A DNA stretch of 5,337 nt from Chloroflexota bacterium (GTDB lineage Bacteria > Chloroflexota > UBA6077 > CF-72): positions 1 to 5,337 of the forward strand of contig JAFAPL010000036.1 in the NCBI GenBank assembly GCA_019247135.1, written 5' to 3'. Under the pieces are notes generated by a model. The model did no database searches. It worked only from the letters and a program-made list of their open reading frames with translations, and was not told the DNA's origin. Shown piece after piece: positions 1-5,337 of this stretch. The position numbers and the translations under genes are program-made. Within the stretch, counting starts at the first letter, position 1. The number at the start of each line of letters is the position of its first letter.

Positions 1-1
1 T

Positions 2-181
2 TTTGGTCGTGAGCACGATCTGCGACTGTCGGTGCGGGGCGGCGGACACAATTACGGTCGAGTCCGCGCGGCGTACGGTGCGGCCAAGTACGAGCGACTG
101 GCCAGGATCAAAGCGGAGTACGACCCTGACAACGTCTTCCGCCTGAACGCCAACATCAAACCAGCTCTACAGCCCGCCTGA
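2..181 (+). pseudogene. Internally deleted FAD-linked oxidoreductase (BBE family), 3' end
   Basis: The reading frame enters from the left edge and ends at TGA 179-181. It carries two motifs that normally sit at opposite ends of berberine-bridge-enzyme-like FAD oxidoreductases. Codons 10-18 read LSVRGGGHN, the N-terminal FAD-binding segment whose His is the usual covalent flavin attachment residue in this family. About four codons later the frame reads [21 protein letters not shown], then [12 protein letters not shown], which is the C-terminal BBE domain. In intact relatives of roughly 450-500 residues these motifs are separated by most of the protein, including the substrate-binding domain. 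Here they are fused in frame near positions 53-61, so an internal deletion is inferred, and the product would not be an enzyme. An assembly collapse is the alternative. The 5' part of the gene lies outside the window. Confidence 0.7.
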
Positions 182-318
182 CCGCCGCGTCGTGGCTGAC
201 TGCCCCATCACCTGGATCGGCAACGCGCCAGGCGAGCGAGCGCCCGGGCCGAAGCTGCCGAAGATCAGCACGCCACCGGACTAGACCACCAGGCTGCTTC
301 TTACTTTCGAGTTCGGCA

Positions 319-367
319 GGCTCCGCGACCAGGATTCGAACCTGGAACCTACCGGTTAACAGCCTGA
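319..367 (-). pseudogene. tRNA-Asn(GTT) 3' half, truncated
   Basis: Read on the minus strand, this is a canonical tRNA 3' half. It has a five-base anticodon-stem strand, the seven-base loop CTGTTAA with anticodon GTT (complement of 358-360), the 3' anticodon-stem strand CCGGT, a five-base variable loop AGGTT, a perfect T stem CCAGG/CCTGG around TTCGAAT, the acceptor strand TCGCGGA, discriminator G and CC. The 5' acceptor partner TCCGCGA and a normal D arm are not found upstream, and only three of five anticodon-stem positions pair (27 and 29 mismatch). It is therefore a remnant or an integration scar, not a working tRNA. The identity rests on GGCTGTTAACC, which is typical of bacterial tRNA-Asn. 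Confidence 0.65.
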
Positions 368-493
368 TGTACAGCTCAACCATCCAACTTTGCCGTTTTC
401 GCCCGATTTGAGTTTGCGGTGCGCGACTTGCCTCGGTCGCCGCACGGGAAGTTGGGTGGTCCAACTCTGTTGGTCTGGAACCATCAGGATTTT
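319..493 (-). repeat. Direct repeat copy R1 (tRNA-Asn 3' half plus about 125 bp tail)
   Basis: First copy of a diverged direct repeat shared with 1188-1363; by eye about 80-85% identical with two or three single-base gaps. The left boundary coincides with the 3' terminus of a minus-strand tRNA-like half molecule. The homology then continues about 125 bp past the anticodon arm into sequence that does not fold as a tRNA and ends near CCATCAGG at 481-488. Boundaries at a tRNA 3' end are typical of attachment sites used by tyrosine integrases, and a decayed integrase lies at about 1780-1986. However, the shared tail is longer than a normal att core, so the repeat may be the terminus of an integrated element rather than the core alone. 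Confidence 0.7.
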
Positions 494-508
494 CGTGCTG
501 CACGTCGC

Positions 509-1111
509 ATGTGGAGCGGTTTGGAATGCACGCTCAAGCGCCAGATGCCGGCACTGGTCGGTATGGTCAACAGCGAACTGCGCGCGATCGCCGATGGCGG
601 CTGCACCACCGTTCAACTGGACGCGCCGTCACTGCCGGGGTTGGTCGCTCGGGGCCAGTTAACGCCTGACCAGGCTGCGAGGCTCATCGGCGACTGTCTG
701 GAGGGTGTCCGCGCCAGAAAGGGCGTCCACTTCTGCCACGGGACACTCGCCGGCAAGCCGGTGGCGGCGATGCTAGGACTGGCCGCCTGGATGCCGCTCC
801 TGGAACGCCTCGATGGCGTGATCGACTTCGTCCACCTGGAGTGCTGCTACTTTGCCCAGTGGCTCGAACGCGACTGCTTGTGGACGTTACCGCGCAGTAT
901 CGATCTCGTCGCCGGGATTCTGTCGGAGTCCTCGTACCGCGTCGAGCCGTTCGCCAAGCTGAAAAGCCGCGCCGCCGATTTCGCGCGGGTCGTAGGCGAG
1001 GAGCGGCTATGGCTCGCACCATCGTGTGGTTTCGGCCGCCATCCACTTCGGAACGTGCCCGTCCTTTACCAGAAGATGGAGAATCTGGCGGAAGCAGCGC
1101 TGTCGGTCTGA
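509..1111 (+). pseudogene. MetE-like methionine synthase C-terminal domain, N-truncated
   Basis: An open frame of 200 codons from ATG 509 to TGA 1109-1111 resembles the C-terminal catalytic barrel of cobalamin-independent methionine synthase (MetE/UROD-like fold), which transfers a methyl group to homocysteine at a zinc site. All four expected zinc ligands can be placed: His74-x-Cys76 (VHFCHG), Glu111 (HLECC) and Cys173 (SCGFGRHP), numbered from ATG 509. The segment ELRAIADGGCTTVQLDAP (23-40) matches the barrel strand with the conserved Asp, but the usual DEPAL reads DAPSL. Single-domain relatives are typically about 330-380 residues, so roughly the first 130-170 are absent, and recognisable homology starts about 15 bp after repeat R1. 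The frame continues open into R1 (GTG 419), but those residues are repeat-derived. No Shine-Dalgarno is evident. Probably a nonfunctional fragment; expression of a divergent short protein is less likely. Confidence 0.65.
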
Positions 1112-1187
1112 CGGCAAGACGCGGTTCACGTTGCCGCCGAAGCCGTCAGCTATCACGCACAGCAGGTAGTTCTAAAACGACTTCAAA

Positions 1188-1237
1188 GGCTCCGCGACCA
1201 GGATTCGAACCTGGAACTTATCGGTTAAACAGCCTGA
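1188..1237 (-). pseudogene. tRNA-Asn-like 3' half, second copy with enlarged anticodon loop
   Basis: The acceptor strand, discriminator, T stem and T loop are identical to the R1 copy. The anticodon loop carries an extra T (CTGTTTAA, eight bases, complement of 1225-1232), which would spoil decoding even if a 5' half existed. No partner for acceptor strand TCGCGGA and no normal D arm are visible on the 5' side. The perfect preservation of the terminal 30 bases against drift in the rest suggests either recent recombination or selection on the T-arm/acceptor part, the usual recognition core for tRNA-targeting integrases. Confidence 0.6.
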
Positions 1238-1363
1238 TGGAGAGCTGAATCATCCACCTTTGACCTTTTCGCCCAATTTGAGATTGCGGTGCGCGACTTA
1301 CCTCGGTCGGCACCCAAAGAAGTCGGCTGCTCACACTCTGTAGGTCTGAAACCATCAGGTTTT
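1188..1363 (-). repeat. Direct repeat copy R2 (tRNA-Asn 3' half plus about 125 bp tail)
   Basis: Second copy of the R1 repeat, same orientation, 869 bp to the right. The first 30 bases are identical to R1 and cover the acceptor strand, T arm and part of the variable loop. Divergence then rises, with substitutions clustering around 1306-1325, before AACCATCAGG at 1350-1359 matches again. Homology stops a few bases before the stop codon of the vapC pseudogene (1366-1368). Read on the minus strand, both copies encode a similar peptide stretch (RAPQ, then T or S, then QIGRK), so part of the tail could be the end of an old coding sequence; the evidence for that is thin. Confidence 0.7.
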
Positions 1364-1365
1364 GA

Positions 1366-1752
1366 TCAAGCAAGCGGGATATCCGTCCGCGCAAAGTCAT
1401 CGCCTTTGGCCAGCAGAGGCTCACGGGCAACCTGCGCCACGGCAAACGCGAGACAGTCGCCGAAGTTCACTCCCGCGGGGTGCCGTCCTGTCCCGAATCG
1501 CCCCCACGCCGAGACGGCTACGCGCCAGTGCCACTGACCGAACTCAATCACGAAGGTATCTGCAGCTGCCAACAACTCGACGAGCACACCGCTCGCATCC
1601 TGTGCGGCGGGTGCCGACAAAACGACGCGCGGCCTCAGCCAGCGTTGGATTGTCGACCGCGATCGTGTCCGCTGCGTTGATTTGGCCAACGAGCATCTCG
1701 CGCCCTGGCTCGTCAAGAGCGATCGCGATCAGCGCCGACGCGCGAGAATCAC
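1366..1752 (-). pseudogene. vapC: VapC-type PIN-domain toxin pseudogene (two frameshifts)
   Basis: On the minus strand a VapC-like RNase toxin of about 128 residues can be rebuilt from GTG 1752 to TGA 1368-1366. The order is VIL, then SALIAIALDEPGRE, then INAADTIAV and PTLAEA, then VVLSAP, ELLAAADTFVIEFG, RFGTGRHPAGVNFGDC, EPLLAKGDDFARTDI. The C-terminal blocks are hallmark VapC motifs with the acidic metal-binding residues (NFGDC, KGDDF). Two indels break it. One base is missing near 1741-1743, exactly at the codon for the first catalytic Asp (expected VILDASAL). One extra base near 1624-1632 restores the original frame. With no repair, the frame from GTG 1752 stops after seven codons. No vapB antitoxin was seen on either side; upstream lies an integrase remnant on the other strand. 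Two sequencing errors are possible but less likely in this decayed setting. Confidence 0.75.
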
Positions 1753-1779
1753 ACGCCGGCCCCGACCTGTTCGCCACGT

Positions 1780-1986
1780 ATGCCCGCCCGGCTCGGCTGG
1801 GACCAGGCGCCCCACGACCTGCGTCGCAACTTCGCCCAAGCTGGTGCGCAGTGTCCAGACGTCGCTGGAAGCAGATCCAGTTCGCTCTGGCTCACCAAAC
1901 ATCCAGACGACCCACCGGTATGTCGGCTCTGAACTCGATCTCGCCGACGCGGCCCGCGATCGTCTCCGCATCCGACCGGAGGCCAG
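1780..1986 (+). pseudogene. Tyrosine recombinase/integrase C-terminal remnant, frameshifted
   Basis: Three frames together rebuild the catalytic end of a tyrosine recombinase. Frame one (from 1780) gives RLGWDQAPHDLRRNFA, with the box II HxxR motif. After an extra base near 1837 comes KLVRS. After another near 1871 comes QIQFALAH, containing the conserved His of the LGH motif. After a shift near 1896 comes [20 protein letters not shown], with the nucleophile Tyr encoded at 1919-1921, followed by RLRI. The order and spacing match integrases whose ends read HDLRRTFA ... QIQLSLGHASIQTTERYLG. The N-terminal SAM-like domain and the first catalytic Arg are absent. It is back to back with the vapC pseudogene and ends about 135 bp before the regulator start. 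It is not functional, but it explains how tRNA-flanked accessory DNA could have arrived. Confidence 0.7.
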
Positions 1987-2092
1987 CGCAGATTGTCGTC
2001 CGCGCCCGCATGGAGCCGTCCGACTCGCGGCTGCAGGGTGGGCCCAGCGACGGATCGCATGAAGCCCATGGGCGGCGAACTAGTGGGTGCCG

Positions 2093-2108
2093 CTATACAG
2101 ACGTATAG
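2093..2108. promoter_or_regulatory. Inverted repeat overlapping a -10-like box before the regulator
   Basis: The perfect arms CTATAC (2093-2098) and GTATAG (2103-2108) are separated by AGAC. The right arm overlaps TATAGT (2104-2109), five of six matches to a sigma70-type -10 box, 12 bases before ATG 2122. No convincing -35 box lies 16-18 bp upstream. If the -10 is real, transcription would begin within a few bases of the ATG, giving a leaderless or nearly leaderless message, in keeping with the lack of a Shine-Dalgarno. The repeat could be an operator, perhaps autoregulatory, but this is inference from position only. Confidence 0.3.
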
Positions 2109-2121
2109 TGCGCACGGTGCC

Positions 2122-4827
2122 ATGGTGGACGCACGGGGCGCGCTGGACGGGAATCCCTCGGGCGAGCTGGGGCCGACCTTTGGCCGCGAACAGCTGCGTG
2201 CGCGCCGCGCAGCCTTGGGGCTGACCCAGGCCCAACTGGCCGCGCGGCTCGGCGTGGCGGCGAATACCTTCGCACGCTGGGAACGCGGCGAGATCCGTCC
2301 GCTTAACCCGGACCGCGTCTGGGGCCGGCTCGCCCGGCTGGAGCCTCCGCGACCGCCAGTGGCTCGCCCGAGAGGGGGCGGCAGTGTATCTCGCCGCCGT
2401 GACAATCTCCCGGTTATGCTCACCAGCTTCGTCGGGCGCGGGGAGCAGCTGCCCGAACTGCGGCGCATGGTTTCGAGCACACGTCTGTTGACTCTCACCG
2501 GCGCCGGCGGGATCGGCAAGACACGGCTGGCGCTGCAAGTAGCCTCGGCCGTGCTGGCCGACTACCGGGCGGGGATCTGGTTTGTCGATCTGGCGCCGGT
2601 GACCGATGGCCAGTTCGTCCCACGGGCGGTCGCCACGGCGCTGGCAGTGAACGAGGAGCCTACACGTGTGCTCGCCGAGACCCTGGCGGACGTGATCGGC
2701 GCCCAGCGCGTGCTCCTGGTGCTGGACAACTGCGAGCATGTCGTGGACGCGTGCGCCCTGCTCGCCGATCGGCTGCTGCGCGCGTGCCCTGAGCTGCACA
2801 TCCTGGCGACCAGTCGGGAGGCGCTGCGCACGCCAGGCGAGACCGCCTGGCGGGTGCCGTCGCTGGCAGTGCCTCAGCCGCCTGTCGGCGCACCTGACCA
2901 GCTCCAGCAGGTCGATGCCGTGCAGATGTTTGTCGCGCGGGCGACGGCGGCCCAGCCGGATTTCCGCCTGACCGAACGGAACGCGGACGCGGTGGCGGAG
3001 CTCTGCCGACGGCTGGACGGCATCCCGCTCGCGCTCGAATTGGCCGCGACTCGGGTGGCCATCCTGGCACCGGAGCAGATCGTCGGGCGCTTGCACGACC
3101 GCTTCGCTGTCCTGAACGCCGGCAGCCGGACCGCCGTGTCGCGGCACCAGACCTTGCGGGCAGCCATCGACTGGAGCTACCAGCTGCTATCAGCGCCTGA
3201 GCAAGCCCTCTTCCGGCGCCTGGCTGTGTTCAGGAATCCCTGCGTCCTGGATGCCGTGGAGTCCGTCTGCACGGATGGCACACTGCCGGCAGCAGCCGTC
3301 CTGGGTTTGCTGGCACAACTCGTCGACAAGTCGTTGCTGATGACCGAGAACCCCACCGGGCCACAGGTGCGCTACCGTATGCTGGACACCCTGCGTGCGT
3401 ACGGGCTGGATGCGCTCCGCGCGGCCCACGAGGAGCCAGCCCTCCAGCTGCGCCACGCCCAGTGGTTCCTGGCGCTCGCCGTGCAAGCGGAGCTGAACGT
3501 GCATGGGCCTGGGACGGTGTTGTGGCTGGATCGCCTGGAGAAAGAACATGACGATCTTCGGGCCGCCCTCCGATGGTTCATCGATCACGGCGCGGCCACC
3601 ACGAGCCACCGGTTCGGCGGGGCGCTGGCCGAGTTCTGGCATGCGCGCTCCTACCTCGGCGAGGGCCGCGCGTGGCTCGGCACGATCCTGGCGCTACCTC
3701 CGTCTGACGTGCCGGTCTCGGTTCGGGCAAAGGTGCTGCACGGCGCAGGCTTGCTGGCTGACTGGCAGGCGGACTTTGCCAGCGCCCAGGCCCTGTACGA
3801 GCAAGCGTTGGCGCTGTGGCAGGACATGGGGGAGGCTACGCCGGCCGCACGCTGCCTCCGAGAGCTCGGCGAGGTGCTCGTCATTCGCGGTCAGCACGAG
3901 CGGGCGGGTCTGCTGCTCGACCGGGCCCTTTCGATCAGCCGGAACATCCCCGATCGGCGCGAGGAAGCAGCCACCCTCCACAGCCTCGGCCTCCTGGCGA
4001 TCGAGCGGAGCGACTTTGCGGGCGCGAGCAAGCGGCTGGAGGAAGCTCGGACCCTCTTCGCTGAACTCGCTGACCCGCGTGGAGTAGCCCGAGCGGAAGC
4101 ACGGCTAGGCCACGCGCGCCTCGCAGTCGGCGATGAGCTGCAGGCGCAGGCGCTGTGGGAAAGCAGTTTGCGGCAAGCTCGTGCACTCGGGGATCGGCTG
4201 TCGGAAGCCGACTGCCTGTCATTCCTTGGATCACTCGCGACCCGCCACCACGACTACCTCGAGGCTCACCGGCTGTTCGCCGAGAGTCTGACGCTCCGCC
4301 AACAGATAGGAAACCGGGACGGGATCGCGACCTGCCTCAGAGACCTCGCGCTCCTCGCGGCCCGGCAGGCCGAGCCCGAACGTGCGTGCCGACTTGGCGG
4401 AGCCGCGGTCGGGCTGCGTGAGGCCATCGGGCTTCCGCTCTGGCGCAGGCACGACCTTCGACCCGAGCGCTTGCGCCGTGGTCGAGGCGCTGACCTGGAC
4501 CTGGCGCGCGCCGAGGCGGCGTGGCTGGCCGGACGCGCAGCGCCGCTCGACCGGATCATCGAGCAGGCCTTGAACGTTTCTGAGCCCGTCCGCATGGCCT
4601 CGCCTCGGCCACAGGCGGCTGCCGGGGTCGTGCCCGGCGGCCTGACCGCGCGCCAGGCTGAGGTGCTGCACCTGGTCGCCCAGGGCAAGACCGATCGCCA
4701 GATCGCTGCCGAGCTGGTGCTGAGCGAGAAGACCGTCGGTCGGCATCTGGACAACATCTTCGCCAGGCTGGGTGTCTCCTCGCGGGCCGCTGCAACGGCC
4801 GTCGCCACGCGCCAGGGCCTCGCCTGA
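2122..4827 (+). CDS. XRE - NB-ARC ATPase - TPR - LuxR transcriptional regulator
   Basis: This 901-residue cytoplasmic regulator has four clear parts. Residues about 21-60 are an XRE-type helix-turn-helix ([20 protein letters not shown]). A linker leads to the NB-ARC/STAND-type ATPase, with an entry motif [13 protein letters not shown] (95-107), Walker A GAGGIGKT (127-134), Walker B VLLVLD (197-202), ATSREALR (229-236), GIPLAL (300-305) and a winged-helix block ending near 370. [16 protein letters not shown] (417-432) marks its end. Six TPR units of 40 residues follow (about 536-775). Residues 840-901 are a LuxR/GerE HTH ([20 protein letters not shown] ... [20 protein letters not shown]). In this family ATP binding and a TPR-sensed ligand or partner switch oligomerisation and DNA binding; the signal is unknown here. 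ATG 2122 was chosen because homology begins about 20 residues later and a -10-like box lies just upstream. ATG 2059 and ATG 2068 are alternatives in the same frame; none has a Shine-Dalgarno. The gene ends in a double stop (TGATGA). Confidence 0.93.
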   Translation: MVDARGALDGNPSGELGPTFGREQLRARRAALGLTQAQLAARLGVAANTFARWERGEIRPLNPDRVWGRLARLEPPRPPVARPRGGGSVSRRRDNLPVMLTSFVGRGEQLPELRRMVSSTRLLTLTGAGGIGKTRLALQVASAVLADYRAGIWFVDLAPVTDGQFVPRAVATALAVNEEPTRVLAETLADVIGAQRVLLVLDNCEHVVDACALLADRLLRACPELHILATSREALRTPGETAWRVPSLAVPQPPVGAPDQLQQVDAVQMFVARATAAQPDFRLTERNADAVAELCRRLDGIPLALELAATRVAILAPEQIVGRLHDRFAVLNAGSRTAVSRHQTLRAAIDWSYQLLSAPEQALFRRLAVFRNPCVLDAVESVCTDGTLPAAAVLGLLAQLVDKSLLMTENPTGPQVRYRMLDTLRAYGLDALRAAHEEPALQLRHAQWFLALAVQAELNVHGPGTVLWLDRLEKEHDDLRAALRWFIDHGAATTSHRFGGALAEFWHARSYLGEGRAWLGTILALPPSDVPVSVRAKVLHGAGLLADWQADFASAQALYEQALALWQDMGEATPAARCLRELGEVLVIRGQHERAGLLLDRALSISRNIPDRREEAATLHSLGLLAIERSDFAGASKRLEEARTLFAELADPRGVARAEARLGHARLAVGDELQAQALWESSLRQARALGDRLSEADCLSFLGSLATRHHDYLEAHRLFAESLTLRQQIGNRDGIATCLRDLALLAARQAEPERACRLGGAAVGLREAIGLPLWRRHDLRPERLRRGRGADLDLARAEAAWLAGRAAPLDRIIEQALNVSEPVRMASPRPQAAAGVVPGGLTARQAEVLHLVAQGKTDRQIAAELVLSEKTVGRHLDNIFARLGVSSRAAATAVATRQGLA

Positions 4828-4838
4828 TGAGCAAGTGC

Positions 4839-4858
4839 GCGGGCTGGACGGAGCCCGC
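4839..4858 (+). terminator. GC-rich stem-loop just after the regulator stop
   Basis: A perfect seven-base stem GCGGGCT (4839-4845) / AGCCCGC (4852-4858) with loop GGACGG begins 12 bases after the stop codon. The position and strength fit a transcription end, but there is no T tract after the stem, so it is not a textbook intrinsic terminator. Termination there may be weak, or the stem may only protect the 3' end of the mRNA. Confidence 0.4.
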
Positions 4859-5143
4859 CTGGTGGGTGCGGCAAGGCGTCGGCTCAGAAGATGCGGCGCA
4901 TGATGGGGGCGTTCGCCCCAACCTGCCGAGCCCGCCGTGGTCCTAGACTCGTCCGACGGGTGAACGGGACAGCCGACCTCGGCCTGATGCGGTCCCGGTG
5001 AGCCGACGAAGCAACCTGGCCAGTTCCCCCGATCCCGCAGCAACCGACAGCTGGTGCATGAACGAGCCTCGTCTGAGGCCATGTCCCAGCGCGGCCATGC
5101 GAGAAGAACTGGATGGGCTCCATCGGCAGTAGCAGCTCGATGG

Positions 5144-5149
5144 AAGGAG
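5144..5149 (+). promoter_or_regulatory. Shine-Dalgarno of the methyltransferase gene
   Basis: AAGGAG lies five bases before ATG 5155. It is the clearest ribosome binding site in the window and fixes the start of the downstream gene. Confidence 0.7.
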
Positions 5150-5154
5150 CCGAT

Positions 5155-5337
5155 ATGCGCCAAGTACCAGAAGGGGCACCGGATACGCAGCACTTGGTCG
5201 AGGACTCTGTAGCCGTCAATCGCGCTGTCTGGACCACGATGAATGCCCAGTACACCGACGCACGCGCCCGCGCGGCGTGGCAGCAGTCGGAGATCACCTG
5301 GGGCATCTGGCAGGTGCCAGAGGTGAAGCTTCGGGCG
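5155..5337 (+). CDS. Probable SAM-dependent methyltransferase, N-terminal part
   Basis: The 61 codons from ATG 5155 stay open to the right edge of the window. The segment NRAVWTTMNAQYTDARARAA, followed by W and then SEITWGIWQVPE, resembles the N-terminal lead-in of class I SAM-dependent methyltransferases in actinobacteria and Chloroflexota. In those proteins a conserved N-x-x-W ... Y-T ... ITWG-x-W-x-VPE stretch precedes the Rossmann domain with the glycine-rich SAM loop. That loop lies beyond the window, so the catalytic assignment rests on the N-terminal signature only, and the substrate cannot be guessed. The start is supported by AAGGAG five bases upstream. The gene is on the same strand as the regulator but 327 bp away, with hairpins between, so it is probably a separate transcript. 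Confidence 0.72.
   Translation, partial: MRQVPEGAPDTQHLVEDSVAVNRAVWTTMNAQYTDARARAAWQQSEITWGIWQVPEVKLRA

Larger units (their letters stand above)
4828..5154. other. Intergenic region between the regulator and the methyltransferase
   Basis: I find no convincing gene in these 327 bp on either strand; frames open on the minus strand show no recognisable motif. It holds several short GC-rich hairpins: 4839-4858, ATGC/GCAT at 4891-4901, GGGGC/GCCCC at 4906-4919, GCCTC/GAGGC at 5066-5079 and GATGG/CCATC at 5112-5124. It also has a short direct repeat GGCCATG at 5078-5084 and 5093-5099. The promoter of the downstream gene should lie here, but I could not fix a -35/-10 pair. Confidence 0.5.

Noticed and set aside
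319..400. Complete tRNA-Asn gene on the minus strand
   Set aside because: The 3' half is canonical, but the partner of the acceptor strand and a normal D arm are absent, and the anticodon stem has two mismatches; the R2 copy also has an eight-base anticodon loop.
1112..1187. vapB antitoxin or another small gene between the MetE fragment and R2
   Set aside because: No start with a ribosome binding site and no antitoxin-like motif in any frame.
1169..1248. Small + strand protein containing RPGFEPGTYRL
   Set aside because: This peptide is the usual spurious translation of the antisense strand of a tRNA T arm and anticodon arm, not a gene.
1749..3147. Long open frames on the minus strand opposite the regulator
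   Set aside because: They mirror the codon bias of the GC-rich plus-strand gene, show no domain motifs, and the plus frame has unmistakable NB-ARC and HTH motifs.
4906..4919. Second terminator hairpin GGGGC/GCCCC
   Set aside because: The stem is only five bases with no T tract, and such hairpins are frequent by chance at this GC content.
4990..5075. SAM-type riboswitch before the methyltransferase
   Set aside because: GCAACC and GGTGC occur in the order seen in SAM-I/IV riboswitches, but the surrounding P1-P3 stems and other core bases could not be placed; a covariance-model search would be needed.
4231..5306. Minus-strand open frames over the regulator end and the intergenic region
   Set aside because: No recognisable motif, no ribosome binding site, and they overlap the LuxR HTH and the start of the methyltransferase, both well supported on the plus strand.
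1..5337. CRISPR array, complete insertion sequence or replication origin
   Set aside because: No regularly spaced short repeats, transposase motifs with terminal inverted repeats, or DnaA-box clusters were seen.

Overview
The window is GC-rich bacterial chromosome. It has one large intact gene on the right and a graveyard of broken genes on the left. The intact gene encodes a large multidomain LuxR/XRE-type NB-ARC-TPR regulator. Such regulators are common in soil Chloroflexota and in Actinomycetota, and the integrase remnant and methyltransferase start fit the same background. A Chloroflexota-like host is my best guess, but the window holds no rRNA or marker gene to settle it.

Left part (1-2060), decayed accessory DNA. 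The window opens in the 3' end of a berberine-bridge-enzyme-type FAD oxidoreductase. There the N-terminal FAD-attachment motif is joined directly, in frame, to the C-terminal BBE motif, as if about three quarters of the gene had been deleted. Next come two diverged direct repeats of about 175 bp (R1 319-493, R2 1188-1363). Each starts exactly at the 3' end of a minus-strand tRNA-Asn-like half molecule (T arm, variable loop, anticodon loop with GTT, but no recognisable 5' half), followed by about 125 bp of shared non-tRNA sequence. Just beyond the right edge of R1 lies the C-terminal zinc-binding part of a MetE-like methyltransferase, without its N-terminal part. Just beyond R2 lies a minus-strand vapC toxin pseudogene with two compensating frameshifts, one of which removes the catalytic N-terminal Asp. 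Back to back with it is the C-terminal end of a tyrosine recombinase broken by three frameshifts. Together, tRNA-derived repeats, an integrase remnant, a toxin remnant and truncated cargo genes look like an old, repeatedly used tRNA integration site (inference).

Right part (2060-5337), intact. A regulator of about 900 residues (2122-4827, +) has an N-terminal XRE-type HTH, an NB-ARC/AAA-type ATPase core, six TPR units of exactly 40 residues, and a C-terminal LuxR-type HTH. A small inverted repeat overlapping a -10-like hexamer lies just before its start. After it comes a 327-bp intergenic region with several GC-rich hairpins, then the first 61 codons of a probable SAM-dependent methyltransferase, preceded by a strong Shine-Dalgarno sequence and running off the right edge.

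No CRISPR array, rRNA, complete tRNA or complete insertion sequence was seen. No wholly new system is evident. The points most worth checking are the repeated tRNA-half elements and the way each one abuts a truncated gene.
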